Source: an uncultured Eubacteriales bacterium
Lineage (GTDB): Bacteria > Bacillota > Clostridia > Christensenellales > CAG-917
Length of the DNA: 63,222 nucleotides
Assembly: GCA_900322215.1 (NCBI GenBank)
Contig: ONYW01000005.1
Span: 1 to 63,222, forward strand
Direction: 5' to 3'
The notes below the pieces were generated by a model. It saw nothing but the letters and a program-made list of their open reading frames with translations, ran no database searches and was not told the origin of the DNA. Positions 17,701 through 27,606 of this stretch are shown here, in pieces; the first letter of the stretch is position 1; every line of letters starts with the position of its first letter. Both the position numbers and the translations under genes were made by a program.

Positions 17701-20523
17701 GGCTTCGACCGCCTTTTCTTCCGCTTTGACTTCGGGCACCGTCGTCACAAAGCCGAGTACTTCGGCGTTTTGTTTGAGCACATACTGTGCCATATCCCTT
17801 TGACGCTCGGCTTTTTGTTCTTCCGTCATGTCGTCGGACTGCGGGAATAAATCGGGGAGTTCGTCATATTCATATTTAGGATCGTTAAGCTGTTTCTCGC
17901 GCGCTCTCTTGTAGCCCTCGGAAATACGCCCTGATTTCACGTCTTCGCCGAGTTGCTTGATGTAGGCTTGTTTGGCTTCGTCGAGTTTTTGATTTCTCGT
18001 TATATTGAGGACTTGTATTATTTCATCGGTGGCGACGTTTTGAATGCCGATCTCATCAACTCGAGCGGCAATACGCGAGTTTATCTCCGCAAGTTCTCCG
18101 TCTTTCAACTTCAACATCGACTTGTTGAACTCTTCGTCAGGCTCGAGGTCTCCTACTACCTGATACGTTGGGTGGAACCCGGCGACCTTCTGTTCAAACG
18201 TCTCAAACTTCTTCGCATACTTATCCGTCGTTTCGGTGACTATATCATCGTGTTCGTCGACGTATTTTTGCAAGCGGGCGATCTCCGCCGTGTTGCCGTC
18301 TTTTTGGGCTTGTGCAAGTTGCTTTTGAGCATCTACGAGTTTCTGCCTTTCCTCTTCCGGCATTACAAGGTCTAAGAGATAATCTTTTCCGTTGGTCAAA
18401 AGTCCTTTGAGCGCTTGGTAAGACGGATCGTCTTTTTCGGCGTGCTTTGCCATCAAAACCTTGCTCGCGGCTTCTTGAGCGAGCTCCAAGAGTCTGTTGC
18501 CGGCAAACGCCGGTTGCTCATATAGCCGCCCGTTAGAGCCGAGGACCTTTTGTGTTTTTGAGAGATGATAGAATTCTTTGATGCTGTTGTCCAAGAATTC
18601 TTTCATCTCGCCGACAGACTTGCCGTTCGTTTGCAAATATTCCAACTCGTTAAACGCTTCGGGTTCTTTGTAACTAAACGTCTTTGGGTCATAAACCTTT
18701 ACACCGAGCAAAGATGCGTCTTCACGCGGCTCGGTCACAAAAAGCAAGCGGTCAAGATGCCCCTTGGTGTAGGCGACAACACGGCGTCTACAGTCGCTCA
18801 GTTCTGCGTTTTGAATGACGTTTTCATACAAAAACTTGTTCAAGCCTGCGTTGTGAGCGCGAATCTCAGGGTCGGAGTCGTAGAACAAAAGCCCCTCGAA
18901 GGCGCGCGCCGCACCGTACGAATTGGCGGTCACCAAAACTCTTTCATCCCGTCTGCTTGCCTCAAACAGCGCCGCACCGCCCGCTTTTCCTTTCATTCCT
19001 TTGTCGATTCCCAAAGCGTTTTCCCCATAGTAGGAATCGCGCAATGCCTGTGACGGATGATCCAAAAACTCCTCCATGGTCATTCCGTTCGCTTGGGCGT
19101 AGTTCATTGCAATAAATACCGAGTTGAACACCGTGACGGCTTCGTCATAGCGATATTCAGGAGGAAAAGTGCCGTTTCTTACGACGTCAATGTTGCCCGG
19201 TTTTGCAAAATTGTCGGAGGTGCGATCAACAGGGAAATTTTCTCGGACGAAATCGAGCATCTCATTGACGTGTTCCTTTTCTTGGAGCATAGCCTTGGAC
19301 GCTTCGGCGATTTTGGTCGCGTCGCCCGATTCGACTGCTTTTTTATAATCCTTAATGGTTTTTGCAAGCATGGAAAGTCCATATTCTTTTTCGCCCTGTT
19401 CTTTGATGACGCCTTTGCCACCGTAACCGAACTCTTGCATCTTGGAGACCAACGTCAGAATGGACTCTTTGGTCTTTGGCGAAATCTTGTATTCTTGCTC
19501 GTTCCACTTGTCGAATTCTTCTCTCTTATCCTCGTTCAGAATAGGATCGACCGACATTGTGGCCATGTTGAATTCTTGGTTCATTACGTTATAATCGAAC
19601 CCTTGTTCTTTCATCATGGCTTCGCCGGCTTTTTCACCGTCTGTCAGCGCGGCGTGTTCGTATGCCGTGGACAGCGCGAAATACGTGCTCTGAGGATCTT
19701 CTCCTGCAAGAGGCCGACGCAAAAAGTCGTTGGCGGCGTCAATGTCCGCCTTCATCTCATCTTTCTGCTCTTGTGAGAGATCTTTCCTTGCGTCTATATC
19801 CGCTTTTGCCTTGTCGCTCTCGGCGGTATATGCCTTTTCACCCATCTCTTCCGGCGTTCTTTCCCACGGCACGATATAATTGTCTGCCGTGGCTTTAAGC
19901 TCGTTCATCTGCTCGGGCGTGAGCATCTCCGCCAGTTTGCCTTGTACGTACTCGCGGTTGTCAGTGATGAACTTGGGCGTTATGTTGTTGGCAGGGTCCG
20001 CAACCTCGGCAATCTGTTCAGGCGTGAGCAAATCCTTGACCGCCTCTTTCGCCTCCTCGATGCTGATGTGCTCATTCAAAATGTTACCGGCAACGTCGAG
20101 CGCCTTCACTTCGGCTATATATTTCGCTTGATCCGGACCCTCGACTTTTGACAAATCTACTTTCTTTTGATAGTCCGAATCCGGGCCTTTTAATATTCTT
20201 GTGAACTTTCCTCTGACGCTACGAGGTATGTATTCTTTGTCGGGAGCGTCTTGATAGATTTGCATCTTTTGCTCGTGCGTCAACATCCCGACAATCTTGT
20301 TTATGACGGCATCGGCGCACAATCTGGCTGCCGTTCTCGTCTCGGTTACACGTTGCGTATAATGCAGTTCTGTCTCGTCTTTTTCTCGCGGAGCGCCTTT
20401 TGCGTACGATGCATTACAAAAATTCAAAAAAGCCGTGCCGAAAGTCTCTTTGTTCAGCGTCTCGTTTTCTTTTCCGAACGGAATGCGCCACTCATATTTT
20501 GACGGTTGTCTGTCTTTAGGCAT
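14740..20523 (-). CDS. Giant cytoplasmic coiled-coil protein 1 (1927 aa), unknown
   Basis: A very large, highly charged protein with no signal peptide and no TM segment. It is a paralogue of the next gene (21018-27059). A module of about 166 residues occurs twice: near 442-607 and near 1324-1490. Both copies keep P-G-N-(I/M)-D-x-x-R-x-G-x-x-P-P-E-x-R, then K-G-K-(A/S)-G, and end H-(L/I)-(D/E)-R-x-L-F-V-x-x-P and D-A-S-L-L-G. After each module come predicted coiled coils and a basic G-(R/K)-I-(S/T)-E-x-Y block. The C-terminus is a Gln/Glu/Pro linker with two acidic patches (I-D-I-D-L-E-D-E and F-D-L-D-L-D-D-E). Codon use matches the core genome. No known domain was recognised, and the function is unknown. 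Confidence 0.85.
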   Translation of the reverse strand: MPKDRQPSKYEWRIPFGKENETLNKETFGTAFLNFCNASYAKGAPREKDETELHYTQRVTETRTAARLCADAVINKIVGMLTHEQKMQIYQDAPDKEYIPRSVRGKFTRILKGPDSDYQKKVDLSKVEGPDQAKYIAEVKALDVAGNILNEHISIEEAKEAVKDLLTPEQIAEVADPANNITPKFITDNREYVQGKLAEMLTPEQMNELKATADNYIVPWERTPEEMGEKAYTAESDKAKADIDARKDLSQEQKDEMKADIDAANDFLRRPLAGEDPQSTYFALSTAYEHAALTDGEKAGEAMMKEQGFDYNVMNQEFNMATMSVDPILNEDKREEFDKWNEQEYKISPKTKESILTLVSKMQEFGYGGKGVIKEQGEKEYGLSMLAKTIKDYKKAVESGDATKIAEASKAMLQEKEHVNEMLDFVRENFPVDRTSDNFAKPGNIDVVRNGTFPPEYRYDEAVTVFNSVFIAMNYAQANGMTMEEFLDHPSQALRDSYYGENALGIDKGMKGKAGGAALFEASRRDERVLVTANSYGAARAFEGLLFYDSDPEIRAHNAGLNKFLYENVIQNAELSDCRRRVVAYTKGHLDRLLFVTEPREDASLLGVKVYDPKTFSYKEPEAFNELEYLQTNGKSVGEMKEFLDNSIKEFYHLSKTQKVLGSNGRLYEQPAFAGNRLLELAQEAASKVLMAKHAEKDDPSYQALKGLLTNGKDYLLDLVMPEEERQKLVDAQKQLAQAQKDGNTAEIARLQKYVDEHDDIVTETTDKYAKKFETFEQKVAGFHPTYQVVGDLEPDEEFNKSMLKLKDGELAEINSRIAARVDEIGIQNVATDEIIQVLNITRNQKLDEAKQAYIKQLGEDVKSGRISEGYKRAREKQLNDPKYEYDELPDLFPQSDDMTEEQKAERQRDMAQYVLKQNAEVLGFVTTVPEVKAEEKAVEAEKQEEKEPEPVDFSGKWFKPGQQVTNDVLLAKVNELRTALTTPIVGDNWLKNREEFEQRERDEERMFVLVDEAWKTLSDNDKQKVYDVMDADSKESAMKSKSLSRLQIERNPAIWEPLIKAIPEDQVRSVALKADAKQTALERMTLDEAKVTRYEKEFDSVKTMFGQMSFLDGKPLTNERKAEVMAKLDRVQDMMSDIDKEYIKEVGSLRLDREQEKYGINNTRRAYGLQGLKAQGFDVAPRGNMEMTWAGEIKEEFKTESGKERWEIVKPEAQEEYQRFKEQKFEYHPETKKAIKDIFAKFDEYGLDDAPFSVEEGENKVYALHKYGKAHDEFWAKIHSDDPVDKLQAVGLADKMIQEYDRAKELIGMASKLYGVEDGGFFPGNMDLERTGALPPEFRADTKGTSALSGIYLVYRELKEQNYDYDKFLEDPRAFLNYQVEKHVKKDDINLTIKGKSGAEAMYEAFVPVQNGNLDLYETSRLAENLSEVEKDPALREKNLAAEYSHILSGQKVVSELSEVRNELWRTATKHIERFLFVKDPQQDASLLGAHTMDFNTRTIIPPKYFDEMEYLMNNPEDPKEFADRVMREGGKFMEMIAKDLPKPEKERLSVSELQPIRCVRAMQRAAIKFLTARPDLDKSSEVYRTLNSLASDAPSFVKNMLTEQVSKGQISLNVDELELDEMEKYHVQQSFADYKKSDAVKYFGDSVREDDKDLNKDLKTLQANIERAQKAVRKGAAGAQQQLDDAKKELDDAVKERKDELLQAFRHGKITEDYLNRRNEQLDGRKFGDNPPKMFEADQLMSKNDYLRDYAKKFNEKNPGADFDLNELSKEEKNELYDRYVENAKRSKEQFIANKYMQSEDLTSDIPQQTMAERIAAEDARLTRLGEAPIKGNTAANKKVDEPQVKQDEPQVENIDIDLEDEPQIQNKAEQKVENKGEVEVEEKAADKGGERFDLDLDDEAEELNNDILNFGGNEKKLDKDQLKV

Positions 20524-21017
20524 AAATATATACTCCTAGTATTGTTTTCTTTTTTCAAGTTCATTATAAACTATGAAACATGACGAATCTATTACAAATC
20601 GCACCTTTTCGGCAAATTTTTTGTAATCTTTTATTCGATAATAACAATTATATGTATTATATAGAGAAAAGTCAATTTGATATCTTTTAAGGATAGAAGA
20701 AAAAGCTTTTTGAAAATCCCCGTCAAAGTTAAAAACCCGCGTCACCCGACATCGCACCTGCCTGTGCTACATTTTTTTGGCAACTTTTTGGCGCGAAAAA
20801 CTGCCGCTTGTTTGGACAAAAAAACAATTACTTCGCTTTTTGCAATCGTGGCAATCCCCTTGCTCAAAAAAATTGCAAAATCCGCTATAACCCTGCATCT
20901 AACCGCTCCAAAATGAAAGAGCGGCATAGCGGTTGTGCCGTGCCACTCTCCCTTTTAGAGGTAAGAACCTATGATGACACCGTGTGCGGTGTGTTTCGTT
21001 TTTTGTATCAATAGAGC
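20524..21017. other. Intergenic region between the two giant genes
   Basis: About 490 bp with no supported gene. It holds the leader of the 1927-aa gene: a TAGGAGTATATATTT ribosome region identical to that of its paralogue, a TATAAT at 20563-20568 (minus), and a GT(C/T)AT(G/A)TTTCAT box shared with the paralogue's leader. Further left are CCGCTC/GAGCGG (about 20900-20925) and ACACCG-TGTG-CGGTGT (about 20980-20995) hairpins near the end of the 2013-aa gene. Confidence 0.5.
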
Positions 21018-24000
21018 CTATTTCTTGAGGGGATCGAGTTCCACCTTCTTTTGGTTGCCGATGGCGAGGATGTCATAGTTTCGCTCTTCGGCGTCGTCGT
21101 CGAGGTTGAGATCGATGCGTTCTCCGCCGTTGTCTACAACTTTTTCTTCCCCTTTCACTTCGACTTTTTCTTCTTTTTCTGCAACGTCTTGCTGTTGCTG
21201 AGGCTCGTCGTCGAGATCGATATGGATGTTTTGAACGTTCGGCTGTTCTTGTTGCACGCCTTCCTGCTTTGCTTGCGGTTCGGCTTTTTGCGCCTCTTGC
21301 GCCTTCTCTTGCATAGCGAGTTGCGCGTTCTTCTCCTCGATGCGCTCCGCCATAGTCTTTTGCTCGAACTTTTGTCTGAGTCCTAAGAATTCAAGATATT
21401 TCTTGGCGACAAATTGGTCTTTTGCAAGCTTTGCGTTGTCGACGTAGTGCTTGTATATCTCGTCTTTTTCGGTCTTGCTGAACGACGCAAAGTCACCTGG
21501 ATATTTTTTGCGCAAGTAGTCGTTTTTGGACATCAATTCATCCGCCTCGAACATCTTTGGCAGGTTGTCGCGGAACTTTCCGCCGTCCAGTTGCTCGTTG
21601 CGCTTGTTCAGATACTGCTCGGTGATACGGCCGTCGCGGAAGTCCTTCATCAACTGCTCTTTGCGGTCTGCGATCGCCTGTTCCAATTTCTCTTCAAGTT
21701 CGAGTTTCTTTTGCGACGCCTTATCGATCGCAAAGGCGCTTGTGGCGCGTTCGAGTTCGTGGTTGGCGCGTTCGAGTTCCGCTTGCAGGTTGCTAAACTC
21801 ACGATTTGCGTTTTTGTCCGCCGTGCGAACGTCCTCGCCGAAGTTTCTCATCTCTCTCGATTTTGCATATTGAGAGAGCGTCATACTCGGGTAGACAGAA
21901 TCCATCGATTCAAAATCCAACCTATCCAAATCGAGACCTTCGAGTTCGTCCGCAAACTCGCCATCCTTCATTGCTTGGAGACGTTCTCCTATCACCGAAG
22001 GACCTTTTTCGATGAAGTCATTCATCGTTTTGTAAGCGTCGCTTCTCTTGTCGAGTTCGGGGTGCGCCACGAGATATTTGAGAGACGCCTTTTGGATCAT
22101 TTGAACGACCGTGTCGTTGGTGATACCCAAAGCCGGTTGGTTCTTTTGCATCCACGCCAGCGTTTTCCCGCCTTCCTTCAAAATACGGTTGAGGTATTCG
22201 TCAGGCGTTTCTTGCAAATTCCAAAGGTAGTCTATTTCGTCGAAATCCACTCTCGGGCGGGCTTTCATCGTATCGAAATCGTAGGTTGGGAAACCGAGGA
22301 GCGAAGCGTCTTGTTGCGGTTCTTTGACGATCAAATAATTGTCCAAGAAACCATTGCCCAAGCGCGGGAGTTCATCTCTGTACCCGATCACTTGCAATTG
22401 GAATTGTCCGCTGACCGAATAGGCATATTCGGAAGCCATATTGTTGCGCGCCATCTCGGGGTCGGTTTCGAGCTTCGACATCGTCTCCACCGCTCTGCCT
22501 ATACGATAAAACTCTTTTGTTCCACGGTTTTGATACGGAGTGATAATATCCGTGATGGCGGCGGCACCGGTTTTTCCTTTTATGGTGTTGTTGACGTCCG
22601 TCTCATCGACGACCTTTCGAGTCTCCTTGTTCATATACGCTCTCGGATCGTCAAGGAACTCGTCCAAATTAACATTTTGTTGTTTGAGCGTGCGGTACAT
22701 AACGTACAAGCCGTTGAGCATGGATACGCCGGATATGTCCTTGCGCCATTCAGGCGGGAACGCGCCGTTTCTTTCAACGTCCATATTGCCCGAATAGAAT
22801 CCGCCCTTGTCCAAATTGAATGCGTCTTTTGCGATGCCGATGATCTCTTGCACGTGGTTATACTCGGTGATCATCTTCTCCGCCGCCTCGACCGATTTGA
22901 TTTTTTCCACAGGATCGTTGCTGAAACACGTCGCTTCAAACTCGCCTCTTGCTGTGGCGTAGCGGTGCAATCCGTATATCTTGCCGTCTTCTTCAGGGTT
23001 GAACTCGCCTTGATCGAAGCCGTATTCGTCGAATTTGGCGAAAATGTTCTTGACGGCGTCCTTAGTCTCTTGGCGCATTTGGATCTTGCGGTTTTGCAGT
23101 TTTTGATACTGCTCCTCATATCCTTCCTGCACCTGGTCCATCTCGACGTCGCCTTCTGAACTCATATAACCGGTCTTTTGACCTTTGACGCCGTCAAAGA
23201 CGACCGTGGTCTCGTTGTTGCCCTCGATGTGGACTTCGATACCTTCCGATTTGAGTATCTCCTCGGCTGTGTGCGAACGTACGTCGTTCATGCCGTGTTT
23301 GTACTCTTCACGGCTCATACGCATGTTCCCGAGCGCGCTGTCATAATCTTTGTCAAGTGCCGACATCAAGTCTTGCGCTTTGTCAAGTTTGCCTTCGATC
23401 TCGGCTCTCTTGGCTTCGGTCAACTCTTCGCCCTTGTAATACTTCATTCCTTGCAGAATGCCTTTGACTTCCCCAAACTCTTTGCCGTATAGAGGCACTT
23501 TTACTTCATCGATCGAGCGTTCGATTTGCGCTTTGTGCGCTTCGGTTCTATACGCCAAATCTTTGAAGTCCTCTTCGGGAAGGTTGTCGACAATTGCTTT
23601 CCAAACTTTGGGATTGCCGAGAGCAGACGTATTGTAATTCTCGATATTGTTGTGCGGGGTAAGCTGCGGATCTTTTTTCTCTTCCGCAGAGAGGAAGGGC
23701 TCCGACGCTTTTTTCACGTCGGCCAAAGACATATTCTTGAACGTTTTTGACAGTTCTTTCGCTTGGGCGGACTTGTTGCTTATAAGTTCGGCATAGCGAT
23801 TTTTCGCTTCTCTTTCCGCCATTTCACGAATTCCGTTCTCCAGAGTTTCGAATACGGCTTGCTTGCCTTCGGGAGATAATTTCTGCATGGATTCTTCATA
23901 GAAGAATCTGAGCCGATCCACCTCGCTGGTCGCCGCTTCGATGGACTGTCTCATTTCAAGCCAGTTGTTGCCTTTAACTTCCGGCTCCTTGCGCTGTTTT

Positions 24001-27000
24001 TCAATGAGTTCCAACTTTGCGACGAACGCTTCCTTGGAAGGTTGTGTGCCCGGCTCGAACCATCTTCCCGTAAAGTCTGTGACTTTTTCCTCCTCGACAA
24101 CAGGCTTCTCCTCTTTGACTTCGGGGGCTTGTTTTATCTCCTCTTCTTGTGCGACGCCGGTGTTGCTGAATCCGAACGCTTCGGCTTCGTTTTTGGCGAC
24201 GTACTCTGCAACGTCCCTTTCTCTCAACGCGTTCTGAGCCTGTACGTATACGTCGTACAACGCGTCGCGGTCCGCTTGATCGTAACCGTCGAGTTTTTCT
24301 CCCGCCGCTATGAGGCTATTGATATATTCCTCTTTGGACATAGTTTGCGGCACTTGGAAGAAAGGCGGCAAAGTGTCGAACTTATAGTCGGGATCGTTGA
24401 TTTGTTTGAGGCGCGCGTCTTTGAAAGATTCGACTATGCGCCCCTCCTTTACGTCTTTGTCAAGTTGCGCGGTATAGGCTTCTTTGAGCTTATGAATTTC
24501 GTCGCGTTTTTGGTTTATCAAACCGGAGAGTATTTGCGCTTCGTCGTCTTGATCGACTTTTAGCTGCCCGACTTCCTCTCTTCTTGCGTTGAGCCTTTGG
24601 TAGAGTTTTGCCTGTTCGTCCAAAAGTTGCTTCATTGACTTGTTGTAGTCTTCGTCAGGCTTCAAATTGCCGCCTTTGGCGAGCGTTTGCGGGTCGATTT
24701 GGGCGATCTTATTCTCAAACGCTTCGAGGTTTTGCGCATATTGGGTTTGCGGTTGCGTGACCTTGACCGTGATGTCCTTGAACGCTTTGTTGGCGTCGAT
24801 ATATGCCTTTAGACGCTCGATTTCTTTTTGATTTCCGTCTTTTTCGGCCTGCTCCAGCGCGGTTTCCGCTTGGATGACCTTGTTCTTTTCCTCTTGCAAG
24901 AGGGCGTTAACATAGCCTTCTCCGTCCGTCAAAACGCTCTTGAGCGCGTCGTACGAACCGTTGCCCTTCTCGTTGTATTTTGCAATAAGAATCTTGCTTG
25001 CGGCTTGTTGAACGAGTGCCACAAACGAGTTGTCCTTGTATGCCGACTGCTCGCACACTTGCCCTTTCAAGTCCAAAAACGTTTGCGTTTTCTTGAGCAA
25101 CAAATATTTTTTGATGCTTTCGTCAAGAAATTCTTTCATCTCGGCGACAGATTTGCCGTTGTTGTGCAAATAGGCCGCCTCATTGAAAACTTCCGGTTGG
25201 TCGTAAGACAAGGTTTTGGAATTGTAGAGCGGCAAGCCTAAAATGGTAGCGGGGGCCATCTCCTCGTGTACGAAGAGATAGCGGTCCATGTGTCCTTGTC
25301 GGTACGCAATGCTACGCCTGTTGATATCCATCGACGCATTCTCGAAAACGTATTTTTCGAGCTGGTTGCCAAACCCGTGATTGTGTGCGCGTATCGCGGG
25401 ATCCATATCCAAAAAGTACATCGCCTCATACGCACGCCCCGCTCCCGATGACGAAAGCACTCGAACGGCGGTGTCGGTTCTGCTCGCTTCAAAGAACGCA
25501 TCTCCGCCCGTCTTGCCGACAAGGTTAGGTTGCAATCCAGTGCGACCCTTGCCTTCATAGACATATTTGCGTATGCCCTCGGAGGGGTGTTCCAAAAACT
25601 CCTCGGGAGACATACCGTTTGCCTCGGCAAAGTTCATCATAATGAAAATTGAGTTGAATGCCGAAACGGCGTCGTTGTAGCGATAGTCCGGCGGGAACGT
25701 TGCGTTGCGCACAACGTCGATGTTGCCCGCTTTTGCAAAGTTGTCGCTATGGCGATCGATAGGGAAATTTTGCTTGACGTAATCGAGCATTTCGTCGAGG
25801 TGCTCTTTTTCCGTCACCATCGCCTTGGACGCTTTTGCGATCTCGACGGGATCGCCCGCCGCGATGGCTTTTTTGTAGGCGCGTATGGCGCCGGCAAGCG
25901 GGGACAGACCGTACTGTTTCGTACCCTCTTCTCCGATGACGCCTTTTCCGCCGTATCCGTACTTTTGCATCATGCCGAACACGTGCTTAATGGATTCTTT
26001 GGTCTTGGGCGAAAACTTGAATTCCTGCTTTTCCCACTCTTGGAACTCTTTTTCCTTGCCCTCTTTTAACGTTATATCTGAGGTAACGGTCTTCTCATTG
26101 ACGACAGTATCGAATATATCGGGGTCCAGTCCCTCTTTTTCGATTTGTTTTTGTGCGGCAGCGTTGCCGTCGCGCAATGCGGCTTTTTCGTAGTCCGTTG
26201 ACAATTGCATATAGGCGGACTCGGGATCTTCTCCTATTGGCTGACGCAAAAAGTCGTTGGCGGCGTCTATATCCTCCTTCATCTCGGCCTTTTGTTCGGG
26301 AGAAAGATTTTCCATCGCGTCGATTGCCGCCTTTGCGGTTTCGCTCTCGGCGGTATAGACCTTTTCGCCCAACTCTTCGTGGGTTCTATCCCATGGGAGT
26401 TTGTAGTTTTCCACCGATTTTTGCAATTCTTGCATCTGTTCGGGCTCCAACATTTCGGCAACGTTTTCCGCAACGTACCCCACCAAATCACGTATAAACA
26501 CTCCGTTTACATACGTTTCGGGTTTGAAGACGGGACCGTTCATCTGCTCTTCCGTAAAGAAGGGCTTGACGATCTGTTTCATCTGTTCTATGGTACATTT
26601 TTTGTCGCTTACTTGATTGATGACATTCTCAACTTTTTGGATCTCCGCTTCCAACCGCGCTTTTTCGGGACCGCCCTCGAGGTTTTGAGCCCTGCGATAA
26701 TTCTCCTTGTACTTTTCGTCTCTAAGCATCGACGCCAAGGTGTGGGCGGTCAAATTCCTGACGAAATCCTGTCCTTTTTGTGGAGCATTTTGCACCAATT
26801 TACGCCTTTGTGCGGGCGTCAATAATTTGCATAATTTATCAAGGCAGGCGTCGGCGCACAAAGCGTTGCTCTTGTTCACTTCATCCACGTTTTGTGCGTA
26901 GTGAAGATACGTTTCGTCAGGCTCCTTTTCCCTTGCCGGAGCGTATGATTGCTCAACAAAACGAATAAAAATCGCCGCAAAAGTCTCTTTGCCCAGCGTC

Positions 27001-27059
27001 TCTCCTTCGCGGACGAACGGGACACGTCCCTCTTTCAAGTTCACTTGATCATTAGGCAT
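21018..27059 (-). CDS. Giant cytoplasmic coiled-coil protein 2 (2013 aa), unknown
   Basis: Paralogue of the 1927-aa protein along its full length. The N-terminal blocks align (V-P-F...E-T-L-G-K-E-T-F), as do both copies of the internal module (about 440-620 and 1420-1590), the K-R-N-E-Q-L-D-G block and the acidic tail (I-H-I-D-L-D-D-E; I-D-L-N-L-D-D-D). In this copy the first module has lost the D-A-S-L-L-G ending (it reads A-P-A-T-I-L-G), while the second keeps it. The midpoint has F-T-G-R-W-F-E-P-G, matching F-S-G-K-W-F-K-P-G of the paralogue, which marks the junction of the two halves. No signal peptide, TM helix or catalytic motif is recognised. The gene has its own leader. Confidence 0.85.
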   Translation of the reverse strand: MPNDQVNLKEGRVPFVREGETLGKETFAAIFIRFVEQSYAPAREKEPDETYLHYAQNVDEVNKSNALCADACLDKLCKLLTPAQRRKLVQNAPQKGQDFVRNLTAHTLASMLRDEKYKENYRRAQNLEGGPEKARLEAEIQKVENVINQVSDKKCTIEQMKQIVKPFFTEEQMNGPVFKPETYVNGVFIRDLVGYVAENVAEMLEPEQMQELQKSVENYKLPWDRTHEELGEKVYTAESETAKAAIDAMENLSPEQKAEMKEDIDAANDFLRQPIGEDPESAYMQLSTDYEKAALRDGNAAAQKQIEKEGLDPDIFDTVVNEKTVTSDITLKEGKEKEFQEWEKQEFKFSPKTKESIKHVFGMMQKYGYGGKGVIGEEGTKQYGLSPLAGAIRAYKKAIAAGDPVEIAKASKAMVTEKEHLDEMLDYVKQNFPIDRHSDNFAKAGNIDVVRNATFPPDYRYNDAVSAFNSIFIMMNFAEANGMSPEEFLEHPSEGIRKYVYEGKGRTGLQPNLVGKTGGDAFFEASRTDTAVRVLSSSGAGRAYEAMYFLDMDPAIRAHNHGFGNQLEKYVFENASMDINRRSIAYRQGHMDRYLFVHEEMAPATILGLPLYNSKTLSYDQPEVFNEAAYLHNNGKSVAEMKEFLDESIKKYLLLKKTQTFLDLKGQVCEQSAYKDNSFVALVQQAASKILIAKYNEKGNGSYDALKSVLTDGEGYVNALLQEEKNKVIQAETALEQAEKDGNQKEIERLKAYIDANKAFKDITVKVTQPQTQYAQNLEAFENKIAQIDPQTLAKGGNLKPDEDYNKSMKQLLDEQAKLYQRLNARREEVGQLKVDQDDEAQILSGLINQKRDEIHKLKEAYTAQLDKDVKEGRIVESFKDARLKQINDPDYKFDTLPPFFQVPQTMSKEEYINSLIAAGEKLDGYDQADRDALYDVYVQAQNALRERDVAEYVAKNEAEAFGFSNTGVAQEEEIKQAPEVKEEKPVVEEEKVTDFTGRWFEPGTQPSKEAFVAKLELIEKQRKEPEVKGNNWLEMRQSIEAATSEVDRLRFFYEESMQKLSPEGKQAVFETLENGIREMAEREAKNRYAELISNKSAQAKELSKTFKNMSLADVKKASEPFLSAEEKKDPQLTPHNNIENYNTSALGNPKVWKAIVDNLPEEDFKDLAYRTEAHKAQIERSIDEVKVPLYGKEFGEVKGILQGMKYYKGEELTEAKRAEIEGKLDKAQDLMSALDKDYDSALGNMRMSREEYKHGMNDVRSHTAEEILKSEGIEVHIEGNNETTVVFDGVKGQKTGYMSSEGDVEMDQVQEGYEEQYQKLQNRKIQMRQETKDAVKNIFAKFDEYGFDQGEFNPEEDGKIYGLHRYATARGEFEATCFSNDPVEKIKSVEAAEKMITEYNHVQEIIGIAKDAFNLDKGGFYSGNMDVERNGAFPPEWRKDISGVSMLNGLYVMYRTLKQQNVNLDEFLDDPRAYMNKETRKVVDETDVNNTIKGKTGAAAITDIITPYQNRGTKEFYRIGRAVETMSKLETDPEMARNNMASEYAYSVSGQFQLQVIGYRDELPRLGNGFLDNYLIVKEPQQDASLLGFPTYDFDTMKARPRVDFDEIDYLWNLQETPDEYLNRILKEGGKTLAWMQKNQPALGITNDTVVQMIQKASLKYLVAHPELDKRSDAYKTMNDFIEKGPSVIGERLQAMKDGEFADELEGLDLDRLDFESMDSVYPSMTLSQYAKSREMRNFGEDVRTADKNANREFSNLQAELERANHELERATSAFAIDKASQKKLELEEKLEQAIADRKEQLMKDFRDGRITEQYLNKRNEQLDGGKFRDNLPKMFEADELMSKNDYLRKKYPGDFASFSKTEKDEIYKHYVDNAKLAKDQFVAKKYLEFLGLRQKFEQKTMAERIEEKNAQLAMQEKAQEAQKAEPQAKQEGVQQEQPNVQNIHIDLDDEPQQQQDVAEKEEKVEVKGEEKVVDNGGERIDLNLDDDAEERNYDILAIGNQKKVELDPLKK

Positions 27060-27209
27060 AAATATATACTCCTAAATTTATTTTCTACAACCATAATAGC
27101 AAATGAAATATAACTAATTTATGACAAATTGCTGTATTTTACACACTTTTATTCTATGACAAAACCATTCTAAAGGGGCAAAGCCCCTCACCAAGCACAA
27201 GAATGTTGC

Positions 27210-27313
27210 GGACACTTCGTGTCTTTAATTATTGAGAATTACTCAAATAAGTTTTTCATCAATAAACATCTATCAAACGGGACGAAGTCCCCACCAAGCA
27301 CAAGATTGTTGCA
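27210..27313 (+). repeat. 104-bp direct repeat, copy 1
   Basis: Nearly identical, with only a few mismatches, to 27503-27606. It contains a TTC-loop hairpin at its left end and a GGGAC-GAA-GTCCC hairpin near its right end. Confidence 0.85.
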
Positions 27314-27502
27314 GACACTTCGTGCCTGTATTGGGAAATATTAAATCGCTACTACATTATCAAAAGGGACGAAGTCCCCACCAAGCGCATTTCATGTGTT
27401 TGTTCTTGCAAAACCTCGTTTGAATTATTATTATTTTCGGACCCCCGTGTAGTAGCGAAGAGATGTGTGCTTGCACACAAATAATCTCGAAGCGTCCACT
27501 TC

Positions 27503-27606
27503 GGACACTCCGTGTCTTTAATTATTGAGAATTATTCAAATATGTTTTTCATCAATAAACATCTATCAAACGGGACGAAGTCCCCACCAAGCACAAGATT
27601 GTTGCA
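27503..27606 (+). repeat. 104-bp direct repeat, copy 2
   Basis: Second copy of the unit at 27210-27313, in the same orientation and of the same length, 293 bp away. Confidence 0.85.

Noticed and set aside
21414-23159. 581-codon plus-strand frame opposite the 2013-aa gene
   Set aside because: Its composition (Val/Phe/Leu/Arg-rich) is the complement of the Glu/Lys/Asp-rich giant protein, and there is no ribosome site; it is a shadow.
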